Source of the DNA: a virus
Reading direction: 5' to 3' (one strand)
Length of the DNA: 64,000 nucleotides
Virus record (IMG/VR): IMGVR_UViG_3300021961_008712
Span: 105,751-169,750 of that record
Positions 7,394 to 15,304 of this stretch are shown piece by piece (within the stretch, counting starts at the first letter, position 1; each line of letters starts with the position of its first letter). Both the position numbers and the translations under genes were made by a program. The notes beneath the pieces are model-generated. The model made no database searches and was not told where the DNA came from. It saw only the letters and a list, made by a program, of their open reading frames with translations.

Positions 7394-8207
7394 AATAGCT
7401 CACGAGAGTCCTAAAAGCATCTTTGATACTGTACAGAAGTTTACAGATTACGATTATGCATTAGTTCATCTATTTGAAGAAGATGAAGAGTACTTAAATA
7501 TGTTTAAAAAAGCTGTAAGTAGAGGGAGAGAAGTAATTCTCGATAACTCTATTTTTGAGTTAGAAGAAGCTTTTGATGCAGATAGATTTGCATACTGGAT
7601 TAAAGAATTGAGACCTACTTGGTATATTGTTCCGGATGCATTAGAGGATTCTAAGCGAACTATGAATCAAATGGCTGAATGGAATATGAAATACTCAAAC
7701 GTTCCAGGTAAGAAAATTGGAGTTGTTCAGGGTAAGACATATGAGCAAATTAAAGCTTGCTACATCTTTATGGATGAAATCGCAAAGGTAGACATGATTG
7801 CTATCTCTTTTGACTATTCGTATTATACTGAATCTGTCCCTCATCCTAACAAATACGTAAGTTGGATGCTTGGGAGAGTTAAACTACTCGGAGACTTAAT
7901 GAGAGACGGTGTGATAAACGAGAAGAAGCCTCATCACCTATTAGGATGTGGATTACCTCAAGAATTCCAATACTATAAACACTCAGACTATAATTGGCTG
8001 TATTCCTTAGATACCTCTAATCCGGTAGTACACGGTATTAAGGGTATAGAGTATAAAGACCAAGGACTTTGGAGTAAAGAATCGCAGAAACTATTTGAGA
8101 TGATTAATAGTGAAGTAAGTATGGATCAACTTCATCTCATTAAGTATAATATTCAAAAATTTAGATGGTTTACAAATGGGCAGACGGACGTGGATAGCAT
8201 TTTTTAG
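7386..8207 (+). CDS. dpdA: DpdA-like DNA-guanine transglycosylase (TGT family)
   Basis: Proteins of this family exchange guanine for a 7-deazaguanine; the phage DpdA branch acts on DNA. The 273-residue protein aligns by eye with TGT landmarks. ILDNSIFE (Asp53) corresponds to the first catalytic Asp region, IGVVQGKTYEQ (111-121) to the GxVQGGxYxxLR segment, LLGCGLPQEF (185-194) to the GxGxP substrate loop, and YSLDTSNP (Asp209) to the nucleophile Asp segment MFDxVxPTR. The zinc site of tRNA enzymes is not evident, as expected for DpdA. It lies with queF and a formyltransferase in one overlapping gene chain. Confidence 0.75.
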   Translation: MVRIAHESPKSIFDTVQKFTDYDYALVHLFEEDEEYLNMFKKAVSRGREVILDNSIFELEEAFDADRFAYWIKELRPTWYIVPDALEDSKRTMNQMAEWNMKYSNVPGKKIGVVQGKTYEQIKACYIFMDEIAKVDMIAISFDYSYYTESVPHPNKYVSWMLGRVKLLGDLMRDGVINEKKPHHLLGCGLPQEFQYYKHSDYNWLYSLDTSNPVVHGIKGIEYKDQGLWSKESQKLFEMINSEVSMDQLHLIKYNIQKFRWFTNGQTDVDSIF

Positions 8208-8718
8208 TCAGACAGGCGGAGAAATTGCTGACCTATCAGAAAAGCTTGGATTTTGGCCTGATAGAATTATTACAAATGAAAGACCAGATCATCTCAGAAC
8301 TGTAGATCCTAGAATTGAGAAAAGAGGGTACTTTACTTTTAGTAATAAACCAGACCTAGAAGAATATGAAGATCTTCTGGTTTACTTTCCTGGAGCATTA
8401 ATAACTCTTCACGGTTGGTTGAGAATTATGCCTTCTGAAATCTGTGAGAAATTTAGCGTGTTTAATGGGCATCCTGGCTTAATAACATTATATCCAGAAC
8501 TTAAAGGTAAGGATCCTCAAATTAGAGCGTATGAAGGAAAGTATGAAAAAATAGGAGCTGTTTTACATAAAGTTACAGCAGGTGTAGATGAAGGTCCTAT
8601 AATTGCGGAAGATTATTTTCTTAACGAAGGGTTGGAGCTTAACGATATTTTTCGTAAATTAAAAGATATCAGTTTATTTATGTGGTTTGTATACTTAACA
8701 ACGGTTTTAAATGATTAA
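8176..8718 (+). CDS. Formyltransferase-like protein (PurN/Fmt fold)
   Basis: A 180-residue folate-dependent formyltransferase domain. FNGHPGLITLYPELKGKDPQ carries the Asn-x-His pair of the catalytic HxSLLPxxxG-type motif, and GAVLHKVTAGVDEGPIIAED matches the region with the catalytic Asp. The gene overlaps the DpdA-like gene by 32 bases and is followed by queF within the same chain. 7-(Formylamino)methyl-7-deazaguanine has been reported in phage DNA, so formylation of preQ1 or of the modified base is a sensible role. That substrate is an inference. Confidence 0.75.
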   Translation: MGRRTWIAFFSQTGGEIADLSEKLGFWPDRIITNERPDHLRTVDPRIEKRGYFTFSNKPDLEEYEDLLVYFPGALITLHGWLRIMPSEICEKFSVFNGHPGLITLYPELKGKDPQIRAYEGKYEKIGAVLHKVTAGVDEGPIIAEDYFLNEGLELNDIFRKLKDISLFMWFVYLTTVLND

Positions 8719-8893
8719 ATGTATGGATAAAGAATTTTATTTAGTAAGAAAAAACGAAAGCAATGCATTTCAAAGATTAATGACGTTCTTTTTAGAACAA
8801 AATAAAAAATATGGTGCTGATTTCGGAGTAGCAGGAATGTACAATACTTTAAATAGGTTTTATGATAAAAAGAATAGCATTAGTAGGGGCTAG
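8711..8893 (+). CDS. Small hypothetical protein
   Basis: A 60-residue basic protein (KEFYLVRKNESNAFQRLMTFFLEQ...YGADFGVAGMYNTLNRFYDKK). It overlaps its neighbours on both sides (8 and 32 bases). No family is recognised and there is no signal peptide or membrane segment. An alternative start at 8723 would shorten it by four residues. It is supported as a gene mainly by its place in the coupled chain. Confidence 0.45.
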   Translation: MIKCMDKEFYLVRKNESNAFQRLMTFFLEQNKKYGADFGVAGMYNTLNRFYDKKNSISRG

Positions 8894-9383
8894 TAGTACA
8901 GGTAAGACTACTGTCTATGAACTACTTAAAAATAAATTACCTAAATATGAATTCGTAAACGAATCTACTAGAACTGTAGGTAGTTACGGATTTCCTATTA
9001 ATGAAGAAGGTACTGATGCTACTCAACTGGCTATAAGTAGTTTTCATTTAGAAGCTTTACTGCAACCTTATAATCTAGTATTGGATAGGTGTTATATGGA
9101 TTTACTCGTATATTCTAAGTTTATGGATAAATTATCTGTAAAGACATATAACTATATTGAAGATATTTGGAATAGAGTTAAAGGTGAATATACTCACTAT
9201 ATCTACTTTCCTATTGAGTTCGAATCAGTAGATGACGGAGTAAGAAGTGTTAACGAAGAATGGAGAACTAAAATTGATGATGAATTTAAAGCTGTACTAG
9301 AAGGAGTTAGACAGCCTTACTTAACCGTTACTGGTTCTCCTATGCAAAGAGTTGAACAAATATTAAAATTTATAAATGTATAG
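8862..9383 (+). CDS. P-loop ATPase/kinase (AAA_28, NadR-kinase-like)
   Basis: A 173-residue protein with a Walker A motif GASSTGKTT at residues 9-17, a lid-like ESTRTVG segment and a Walker B-like NLVLDRCYMDLLVYSKF. This layout is shared by the kinase domain of NadR and related phage nucleotide kinases, which phosphorylate nucleosides such as nicotinamide riboside. With NadE at 17261 an NAD-salvage role is possible, but a nucleoside or deazaguanosine kinase cannot be excluded. It overlaps the next gene by eight bases. Confidence 0.65.
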   Translation: MIKRIALVGASSTGKTTVYELLKNKLPKYEFVNESTRTVGSYGFPINEEGTDATQLAISSFHLEALLQPYNLVLDRCYMDLLVYSKFMDKLSVKTYNYIEDIWNRVKGEYTHYIYFPIEFESVDDGVRSVNEEWRTKIDDEFKAVLEGVRQPYLTVTGSPMQRVEQILKFINV

Positions 9384-9741
9384 ATACGAAGCAAAACTAG
9401 TCAGAGTAGTAGATGGAGATACTGCCGACGTAATGATCGATCTTGGCTTTGACGTTTGGACTAAAGCTAGATTAAGATTTAATGGAGTAGATACTTGGGA
9501 AAGTAGAACCCGAAATTTAGAAGAAAAAGAAAAAGGTTTACTTGCTAAAGAATTTACTGAATCCTACCTAACACGTAATGATGGAAAATTTCAGATTCAA
9601 TCATTTGGAGTAGGTAAGTACGGTAGAGTGTTAGCAGATATATACATTAAGGGTGAGGAAAAATCTCTAAATCAACTACTAATAGAAAATGGTCATGCGT
9701 ATTTTTACGATGGCGGTACAAAACAAATTTTTAAAGGTTAA
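9376..9741 (+). CDS. Staphylococcal-nuclease-like (thermonuclease) protein
   Basis: A 121-residue SNase domain. VRVVDGDTADVMIDLG holds the calcium-binding Asp, RLRFNGVDTWESR the first catalytic Arg and Glu, and GKYGRVLADIYI the second Arg. Such nucleases cut DNA or RNA with calcium. There is no signal peptide, so it acts inside the cell, perhaps in degrading host nucleic acids that lack the phage base modification. It ends two bases before queF. Confidence 0.82.
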   Translation: MYRYEAKLVRVVDGDTADVMIDLGFDVWTKARLRFNGVDTWESRTRNLEEKEKGLLAKEFTESYLTRNDGKFQIQSFGVGKYGRVLADIYIKGEEKSLNQLLIENGHAYFYDGGTKQIFKG

Positions 9742-9743
9742 TT

Positions 9744-10652
9744 ATGGAAGAAGTAAAGAATTATCAAGACGTTGTAGCAATTGCATCTAAACACTTAGGT
9801 AAGGTAGGCGGTGATGGGTATAAGGATACTTATGATCCTTCACTACTAGTTAAAATTCCTCGTATCTTAAATAGAGAAGGATATGGTCTTTCCGGAAAAG
9901 AATTTGTAGGAGTTGATGTATGGAATGCTTACGAAGTATCAGCTATTACTACTAAAGGTCAACCTGTTGCTGGTATGCTTAAAATCGTATGTCCCGCGAA
10001 TTCGGAATTTCACGTAGAATCTAAGTCTATAAAATTGTATTTAAACTCTTTTAATATGACGCAGATTGGTAGTACTGCTGCTGACTGTATTACCGGTATT
10101 GAAGCTAGAGTAGAGAGAGACTTAAGAGAACTTTTAGAAGCAGACGTTACAGCAAGATTCTTTACCTCAGAAATGGAATTTGAAAGTCTAACTTTCCAGG
10201 GATACGATCCTTTAGATCAAATAACTAACTTAGATGCTATAGACTTTACAGCCTTTAAATCTGATGCTTCTCAACTAGATGTTGAAGAGCATTCATCTAG
10301 TACCGAAATAAAGTACTCCTCTAATTTACTTAGATCAAATTGTAGAGTTACTAATCAACCGGATTGGGGTGATGTGTTTATTCGAATGGAGGGTAAAAAT
10401 ATTCCCACACCAGAATCAGTAGCTAAGTATATTGTTTCTCATAGAACAGTTAGTCACTTCCATGAGGAGATATGTGAAATGATTTTTAAACATTTGATGG
10501 ATGCTTGTAACCCTGATCAGTTAATGGTGGCTTGTTTATATACTCGAAGAGGAGGTATTGATATTAATCCTATTAGAGCTACACACTCATTATATATACC
10601 GGACTTCTTTACTGAGCCTCTATTTACTATTAAGAAGACCCTTAGACAATAA
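9744..10652 (+). CDS. queF: NADPH-dependent preQ0 reductase (QueF, two-domain form)
   Basis: QueF reduces 7-cyano-7-deazaguanine (preQ0) to 7-aminomethyl-7-deazaguanine (preQ1). At 302 residues it is the long YqcD/E. coli-type form. The N-terminal half has VGVDVWNAYEVS and EFHVESKSIKLYLNSFN. The C-terminal half has SNCRVTNQPDWGD with the catalytic Cys200 and Asp207, HFHEEICEMIF with the substrate Glu, and YTRRGGIDINPIR. All key residues are in place. It closes the DpdA-formyltransferase gene chain and shows that this phage handles preQ1, consistent with the preQ1-like riboswitches upstream. Confidence 0.93.
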   Translation: MEEVKNYQDVVAIASKHLGKVGGDGYKDTYDPSLLVKIPRILNREGYGLSGKEFVGVDVWNAYEVSAITTKGQPVAGMLKIVCPANSEFHVESKSIKLYLNSFNMTQIGSTAADCITGIEARVERDLRELLEADVTARFFTSEMEFESLTFQGYDPLDQITNLDAIDFTAFKSDASQLDVEEHSSSTEIKYSSNLLRSNCRVTNQPDWGDVFIRMEGKNIPTPESVAKYIVSHRTVSHFHEEICEMIFKHLMDACNPDQLMVACLYTRRGGIDINPIRATHSLYIPDFFTEPLFTIKKTLRQ

Positions 10653-10662
10653 ATTTAACAGT

Positions 10663-10923
10663 ATGCCAGAAGTACTTATAGAAGAAGAAAAGCAACTAAT
10701 TGCAACTAGAGTACCACCCGGTGATAACTGGGAATTAGTAATCGATCCAGGAACTACTATTGAGGGTTTGGTTATGGCTTTAACTATGTACATGCGTAAA
10801 ACTAAGTTTAAAGGTCATTATAGATTAGAACCCTTAGAAGGTAAACTCTACATAATCAAACAAGAAGAAATCATAGTAGAAGAACCAGAACCAATGCTAT
10901 TCGACTTATATGGTGAATTCTAA
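10663..10923 (+). CDS. Small acidic hypothetical protein
   Basis: An 86-residue protein beginning MPEVLIEEEKQLIATRVPPGDNWEL. The start at 10663 follows queF by ten bases and is preferred to an in-frame ATG inside queF at 10558. The predicted structure is a small alpha/beta domain followed by an acidic tail ending EEPEPMLFDLYGEF. No family is recognised. It overlaps the J-domain gene by one base. Confidence 0.5.
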   Translation: MPEVLIEEEKQLIATRVPPGDNWELVIDPGTTIEGLVMALTMYMRKTKFKGHYRLEPLEGKLYIIKQEEIIVEEPEPMLFDLYGEF

Positions 10924-11492
10924 TGTCCAGACTTTTAAAAAAATATTCTCTCAAGTATCAGTATCTCAAATTAGAGCATGAGGATACAAAAGAATACTTT
11001 TCTACATTAGAAGTTAAGTGGAAAGAAATCTTTGGAAAATATTTTAGTCAAATAAAAACTGAGATCTGGATTAATGAAGAAACAGGTGAAATAAGAGATA
11101 CCCCTCCAGGAGAGGAAGAACCAAAAGTAGCTAAACCAGATAAACTGAAAAAACTATATAGAAAAGCATCTACAAAAGCACACCCAGATAAAGGAGGAAC
11201 AGAAGAGGAATTTGACCGTATAAAATCTTGTTACGAAAATAATGACTTTTTAGGATTACTTTCCTATGCTTCTGAAAAAAATATCAATGTAGAAGTAGAT
11301 GATGAAGATGAAGAGCTTCTCAAAGCCAGTGTATTTGGATTAGAAAAAAGAATACAGACAATTGAAGCATCGCTCATTTGGAATTTTTTTAAAGGTAATA
11401 ACCGTATGAAGGTTAGAGTTATTAGACAGCTCGAACACCAGCACAATATAAAAATAGACGAAAAAGAAATACTAAATCAGTTGGAATCTTGA
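10923..11492 (+). CDS. J-domain protein (DnaJ-like co-chaperone)
   Basis: A 189-residue protein with a central J-domain. LKKLYRKASTKAHPDKGGTEEEFDRIKSCYEN contains helix II, the HPD loop needed to stimulate Hsp70 ATPase, and helix III. The HPDKGG form resembles viral T-antigen J-domains. The N-terminal 75 residues and the C-terminal acidic/helical part are not recognised, and no zinc-finger or DnaJ substrate domain is present. It may recruit host DnaK for phage replication or assembly, alongside the phage GroES/GroEL and Hsp20 downstream. Confidence 0.72.
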   Translation: MSRLLKKYSLKYQYLKLEHEDTKEYFSTLEVKWKEIFGKYFSQIKTEIWINEETGEIRDTPPGEEEPKVAKPDKLKKLYRKASTKAHPDKGGTEEEFDRIKSCYENNDFLGLLSYASEKNINVEVDDEDEELLKASVFGLEKRIQTIEASLIWNFFKGNNRMKVRVIRQLEHQHNIKIDEKEILNQLES

Positions 11493-11509
11493 ATAAAAGT
11501 TCGTATATT
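11481..11509 (+). promoter_or_regulatory. Bacteroidota-type promoter P4
   Basis: TTG at 11481-11483, a 20-base spacer ending TTCG, TATATT at 11504-11509. It overlaps the end of the J-domain gene and serves the HNH-DNA polymerase transcript. Confidence 0.75.
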
Positions 11510-11530
11510 TAAGTATTAATTAGAAAGGTT

Positions 11531-11899
11531 ATGTGTAAAGTTACATGGTGTAACACCCCTATAGAAGAAGAAGCTCATTTTGCCACCAAATACTGTAAAG
11601 TTCATAGACAGTATCAAACTTACGGTAAAAATGCTCCAGTCCGTCCTTGGTTATTTTATAAAACGGAAAAAATAGTGGCAGGTAACTTAAAATGTGAGTG
11701 TTGCGGTTACGATCCAACTCAATTTTACGATAGAGATTTAAAAGAATTAAGTGGCTTATTTGATGTAGATCACATAAATTCTAATATTAAACATACTGAT
11801 GAAGGAGAACAACCTTCTAACTATCAGCTTGTTTGTAAACATTGTCATATACTCAAATCATATGACGAAGGAGATTTTATAAGAAAAGATTTTAGATAA
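11531..11899 (+). CDS. HNH endonuclease-like protein
   Basis: A 122-residue protein with a zinc-binding CECCG, then FDVDHINSN (the catalytic Asp-His), NYQLVCKHCHILKS (the Asn and last Cys/His). This is the HNH fold. An extra Cys/His set lies at the N-terminus (CKVTWCN and YCKVH). It directly precedes the DNA polymerase and may be a free-standing homing or DNA-processing nuclease. The next gene begins one base after its stop. Confidence 0.75.
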   Translation: MCKVTWCNTPIEEEAHFATKYCKVHRQYQTYGKNAPVRPWLFYKTEKIVAGNLKCECCGYDPTQFYDRDLKELSGLFDVDHINSNIKHTDEGEQPSNYQLVCKHCHILKSYDEGDFIRKDFR

Positions 11900-14224
11900 A
11901 TGCAATTAGAAAAAAAGTACTACACAGTCCAAGATAGCGAAACTTTAAAGCTACTATTCCAGCATATTCAAGATTCAGATGTTATAGCAGTCGATACGGA
12001 GACTACCGGACTTAATCCTAGGAAAGATAAAATTGTAGGTTGGTCTGTATCTGGAGAAGAAGGTATAGGTTTCTATCTTCCTACCTTAGTCTGGAACTTT
12101 CAGAAAGATGAATTAGAACTGCAGACTATTGATGATACTTCTACTGAAGTAATTTCTAAAAATTTACTAAAAGCACTGATTGGAAAAAAGCTAGTATTTC
12201 ACAACGCTTCTTTCGACGTTCAGTTTATTAATAACTATTTTGGTATTAACTTACTACCTAGTGTTTGGGTTGATACTGGATTACTTGTTCATACAGTCTA
12301 TGAAGAAGGAGCCTTCGGGTTTGGTAGTCCTTTCGGACTAAAATCTATTGCTATCATGAATCAGGAAGCTCTTGGCCTGAATGTGCAAGAAGCAGCTAAC
12401 CAAGAGCAGTTGGAACTGAAAGAAAGTATTAAGAAAAATGGTGGTTCTGTCACTAAAGAAAGTTTTGAAATTTATAAAGCTGATCTGGATATTCTTAGCA
12501 AGTATGCTTCAGCTGATACTGATCTTACCCTTCGTATTTGTAATCTTTATTTGGGTAAGCTTAGAGACGAAGGTTTGGAAGAATTCTTCTTCAACGAGGA
12601 AGTAATGCCAATCTACCGTGAGGTAACTGTACCTATGGAAGCTTACGGTGTAGATCTTGATATGGAGTTATTAGCTAAAACTTATGCTGAGATTACCGAG
12701 GATCAAGAAAAGAATAAAGAGATTGTAATGAAGTCTCTATTAGCTCTTCCGGAAGTTAAACAGTGGGTAGTAGATACTGCTATGACTAACTACCCTGTAT
12801 CCCATAAAGGTAATTGGGCTCAAAAATTAGTTGAGAGATACTCTCTACCTTTACCTAAATCAGAGAAAACAGGCAAGTATACCCTTACTCAAAAAGCTAT
12901 AGAAGAGTTAGAAGACTCTCCTCAAAAACAGTTTCTTCTTACCGGTGAAAACCATTATATTAGTGAAGTAGAGCAAGCTAGAATTTCTATGAGTCTATGG
13001 AAAGAGCAAAATGATGGAGAATATCTCAATATTCAATCTAAAGCTCACTTAGGTGAAATAGTATTTAAATACATGGGTATTAAACCTAAAGTATCTGGTG
13101 CTAATACCAAGTCTGGTAGAGATAAGTTTGATATGGATATGGTAGAAGAGCTAGCTAAAGAGTATCCTTGGGCAGAAAATCTTCGTATCTACAATAAGCT
13201 CTTAAAAATAAAGTCTACTTATATTGAACGTTTTGTTAACGGTAATGAGGACGGTAAATACTACTTCTACTTTAAGCAGAACGGTACTGTATCAGGTCGA
13301 TATGGATCAGATGCACAACAGCTTCCTAAACCACTTGAACCAGGTGAAGATGCTCCTGTAATAGAGAAGTATGTTAATATTGTTAGAGCATTCCTGATTG
13401 CAGGTAAGGGTAGAAAAGTAATTGATTGTGATTATGAATCTCTAGAACCTCACTGCTTTGCCTCAGTATCCGGTGATGAAAAACTACAAGAGATTTTTAA
13501 CAATAATTACGACTTCTATTCGTATGTAGCAATACAGACTGAAAAACTTGAAGGTGTCTCTGCTGATAAATCTGCTCCTAACTACTTAAAGAAGCTAGAC
13601 CCAGTTAAAAGAAATAAAGCTAAAGCTTATTCGTTAGGGGTTGCATACGGTATGGAAGCTTATGCTCTCAAAATGACGTTAGATGTTGATCAGAAAACTG
13701 CTGAAGGATTAATTAAAGGTTACTTGGATGGGTTTCCTGGTCTTGCTAAATGGAGAGAAAATTCTAGACGCCAAGTTAAGGATGAAGGATATATTAAAAA
13801 CTATGTAGGACGCGTTCGACACTTACCTAGAGTGAAGCAAATTTACTCTAAGTTTGGTGATAGAATGATGGACTGGAGATTTAGAAAAGAACTAGAGCTA
13901 CAATACGGTAAAGATCAAGTAATGCAAGCATATCGAGACTATCGAAACGGACTTAATAACTGCTTAAACTTTCAGTTGCAGTCTCTTGCCGCTGCGGTTG
14001 TTAACCGTGCTGCTCTTGCTATAAACAGAAAAGCAAAAGAACTAGGAGTAGATGCTTGTGTACAAGCTCAGGTACATGACCAGTTGGTTATTAACGTTAG
14101 AGAAGATCAAGCAGAAATGTTTGCTCCTTATGTTAAAGATCTAATGGAAAGTACCACACAGCTTCCTGGAGTTACTTTGAAAGCACCACCTGAAATTTCA
14201 ATTAACTGGAGAGATGGACACTAA
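11900..14224 (+). CDS. polA: DNA polymerase I family (family A) with 3'-5' exonuclease
   Basis: The replicative-type phage DNA polymerase, 774 residues. The N-terminal 3'-5' exonuclease has AVDTETTGL (Asp32, Glu34) and an HNASFDVQF motif; the 5'-3' exonuclease domain is absent, as usual in phage enzymes. Polymerase motif A reads CDYESLEPHCFA (Asp511, Glu516), motif B RNKAKAYSLGVAYGM, and motif C QVHDQLVIN (His726, Asp727, Gln728). Motif C normally reads HDE, so Gln replaces the second acidic residue. Motif A's usual Arg after Glu-Leu is also changed (EPH). Both may affect fidelity or tolerance of modified bases. Confidence 0.92.
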   Translation: MQLEKKYYTVQDSETLKLLFQHIQDSDVIAVDTETTGLNPRKDKIVGWSVSGEEGIGFYLPTLVWNFQKDELELQTIDDTSTEVISKNLLKALIGKKLVFHNASFDVQFINNYFGINLLPSVWVDTGLLVHTVYEEGAFGFGSPFGLKSIAIMNQEALGLNVQEAANQEQLELKESIKKNGGSVTKESFEIYKADLDILSKYASADTDLTLRICNLYLGKLRDEGLEEFFFNEEVMPIYREVTVPMEAYGVDLDMELLAKTYAEITEDQEKNKEIVMKSLLALPEVKQWVVDTAMTNYPVSHKGNWAQKLVERYSLPLPKSEKTGKYTLTQKAIEELEDSPQKQFLLTGENHYISEVEQARISMSLWKEQNDGEYLNIQSKAHLGEIVFKYMGIKPKVSGANTKSGRDKFDMDMVEELAKEYPWAENLRIYNKLLKIKSTYIERFVNGNEDGKYYFYFKQNGTVSGRYGSDAQQLPKPLEPGEDAPVIEKYVNIVRAFLIAGKGRKVIDCDYESLEPHCFASVSGDEKLQEIFNNNYDFYSYVAIQTEKLEGVSADKSAPNYLKKLDPVKRNKAKAYSLGVAYGMEAYALKMTLDVDQKTAEGLIKGYLDGFPGLAKWRENSRRQVKDEGYIKNYVGRVRHLPRVKQIYSKFGDRMMDWRFRKELELQYGKDQVMQAYRDYRNGLNNCLNFQLQSLAAAVVNRAALAINRKAKELGVDACVQAQVHDQLVINVREDQAEMFAPYVKDLMESTTQLPGVTLKAPPEISINWRDGH

Positions 14225-14720
14225 TAAAATATTGATCATAGCAAATATAAGATGTGGAGGAACTACTCTCTTAAGATCACTTGCTTCAAATTATAAATGT
14301 CCTGCAATTTTTGAACCTACTAAGTTAGAAGATTTTGGTAATCATGTAGTAGTTAAAGCAAACGCAGCACAGCATAAAGTCGAAGACCTACTAACCTATT
14401 CAGAGAAGTTTGATAGTGTAATTCTTCTTGATCGAAAAAATAAAGAAGAACAAATTCAATCTGCTACTTGGATGTTTCATCATAATACTTCTAATGTTAA
14501 ATGGAAGTGGAATAAGAAATTAGAAGGAACTCCTGCTAATGAAAAAGCAATTTATGAAGTAGGAGTACATACAGAAAATTTAGGAATCATTAGCGAGAAG
14601 CTAGGTATTGAAATTACATATTATGAGGACATCTATTTTGGAGAAGTATTAGTTAATGGATTTATTCCTCAAATAAGTAAGAAATTGAGACAAGAAGATA
14701 CAAAAAAAATAATAATATAG
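14214..14720 (+). CDS. P-loop sulfotransferase-like protein, copy 1
   Basis: A 168-residue protein. It begins ILIIANIRCGGTTLLRSLASNY, a modified P-loop of the form used by sulfotransferases to bind the 5' phosphate of PAPS (usually RSGTT). The rest does not show a clear kinase lid or Walker B. Related short proteins occur at 44859 and 56925, and an APS kinase is at 43705, so a sulfation role is plausible. It overlaps the polymerase gene by 11 bases and ends at promoter P5. Confidence 0.5.
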   Translation: MDTNKILIIANIRCGGTTLLRSLASNYKCPAIFEPTKLEDFGNHVVVKANAAQHKVEDLLTYSEKFDSVILLDRKNKEEQIQSATWMFHHNTSNVKWKWNKKLEGTPANEKAIYEVGVHTENLGIISEKLGIEITYYEDIYFGEVLVNGFIPQISKKLRQEDTKKIII

Positions 14721-14749
14721 TTGGATAAAATAGTTAAAAACCCTATATT
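14721..14749 (+). promoter_or_regulatory. Bacteroidota-type promoter P5 (hsp20)
   Basis: TTG at 14721-14723, a 20-base spacer, TATATT at 14744-14749. It overlaps a TATATTTATTAATA sequence of a second A/T motif class seen before other genes. Confidence 0.7.
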
Positions 14750-14760
14750 TATTAATATAG

Positions 14761-14776
14761 AAATCGACCCCAGAGC
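14761..14776 (+). repeat. Left arm of an inverted repeat flanking hsp20
   Basis: AAATCGACCCCAGAGC. Its inverse complement recurs at 15248-15264 with a ten-base perfect core (ACCCCAGAGC/GCTCTGGGGT) and a further five-base match after a one-base offset. This arm lies just downstream of the hsp20 promoter; the other overlaps the groES promoter. A shared operator for the chaperone genes is the likeliest reading. Confidence 0.6.
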
Positions 14777-14828
14777 GCTTTCTTATGTTTAACCCGACGA
14801 TCTTAGGACGTCACAAATTTTAAATGAT

Positions 14829-15239
14829 ATGAGTACATTATTTTATGAACGTAATCCGTTCGACATTTTAGTTAGGAATTTTTTCCAAGAAGCCGGGGCT
14901 TACAGACCTCTGGCAGAATCCAAATTACCCCACCCAGTAGATATTTACGAGAGAGACAACGGTCTAGGACTAGATATAGCTTGTACAGGGATCTCAAAAG
15001 AAGATATCGAAATTCTAATTGAGGGTAATATAATCAGAGTAAATTACGATAAACCGAAAGACGAAGATCAAGGCGAATTTATACATAAAGGTATCGCTAA
15101 AAGATCTTTTAATTTAGGTTGGAAGATTGATAGTAGGTTTGACTTAAATAAAGCAACAGCTGAGTTTAAGAATGGCTTACTTCAAATTATTATTCCTTTT
15201 GCTAAAGGATCAGAGCCAAAAACTTTGAAAATTAGCTAA
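14829..15239 (+). CDS. Small heat-shock protein (Hsp20/alpha-crystallin)
   Basis: A 136-residue Hsp20-family chaperone that holds unfolded proteins without ATP. The alpha-crystallin domain covers about residues 35-130: PHPVDIYERDNGLGLDIACTG, the loop ISKEDIEILIEGNIIRVNY, and the family signature FKNGLLQIIIPF near the end. A short C-terminal tail EPKTLKIS supplies the IxI-like element used for oligomer contacts. It has its own promoter and an 80-base leader with short hairpins, and is followed by groES. Phage Hsp20 genes are common in marine myoviruses. Confidence 0.88.
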   Translation: MSTLFYERNPFDILVRNFFQEAGAYRPLAESKLPHPVDIYERDNGLGLDIACTGISKEDIEILIEGNIIRVNYDKPKDEDQGEFIHKGIAKRSFNLGWKIDSRFDLNKATAEFKNGLLQIIIPFAKGSEPKTLKIS

Positions 15240-15247
15240 ATTTTATT

Positions 15248-15264
15248 GCTCTGGGGTTTGATTT
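15248..15264 (+). repeat. Right arm of the hsp20-flanking inverted repeat
   Basis: GCTCTGGGGTTTGATTT, inverse complement of 14761-14776. The TTG of the groES promoter (15258-15260) lies within this arm, so a protein bound here would block that promoter. Confidence 0.6.
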
Positions 15265-15285
15265 CTAAATTAAAGTTCTTATATT
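15258..15285 (+). promoter_or_regulatory. Bacteroidota-type promoter P6 (groES-groEL)
   Basis: TTG at 15258-15260, a 19-base spacer ending TTCT, TATATT at 15280-15285, then the leader AATATAAATAAAAAGTTTT before the groES ATG at 15305. Confidence 0.72.
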
Positions 15286-15304
15286 AATATAAATAAAAAG
15301 TTTT

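Noticed and set aside
9109-9114. CTCGTATATTCT inside the kinase gene as a promoter
   Set aside because: The nearest TTG is 25 bases away, outside the rigid 19-20 spacing seen elsewhere.
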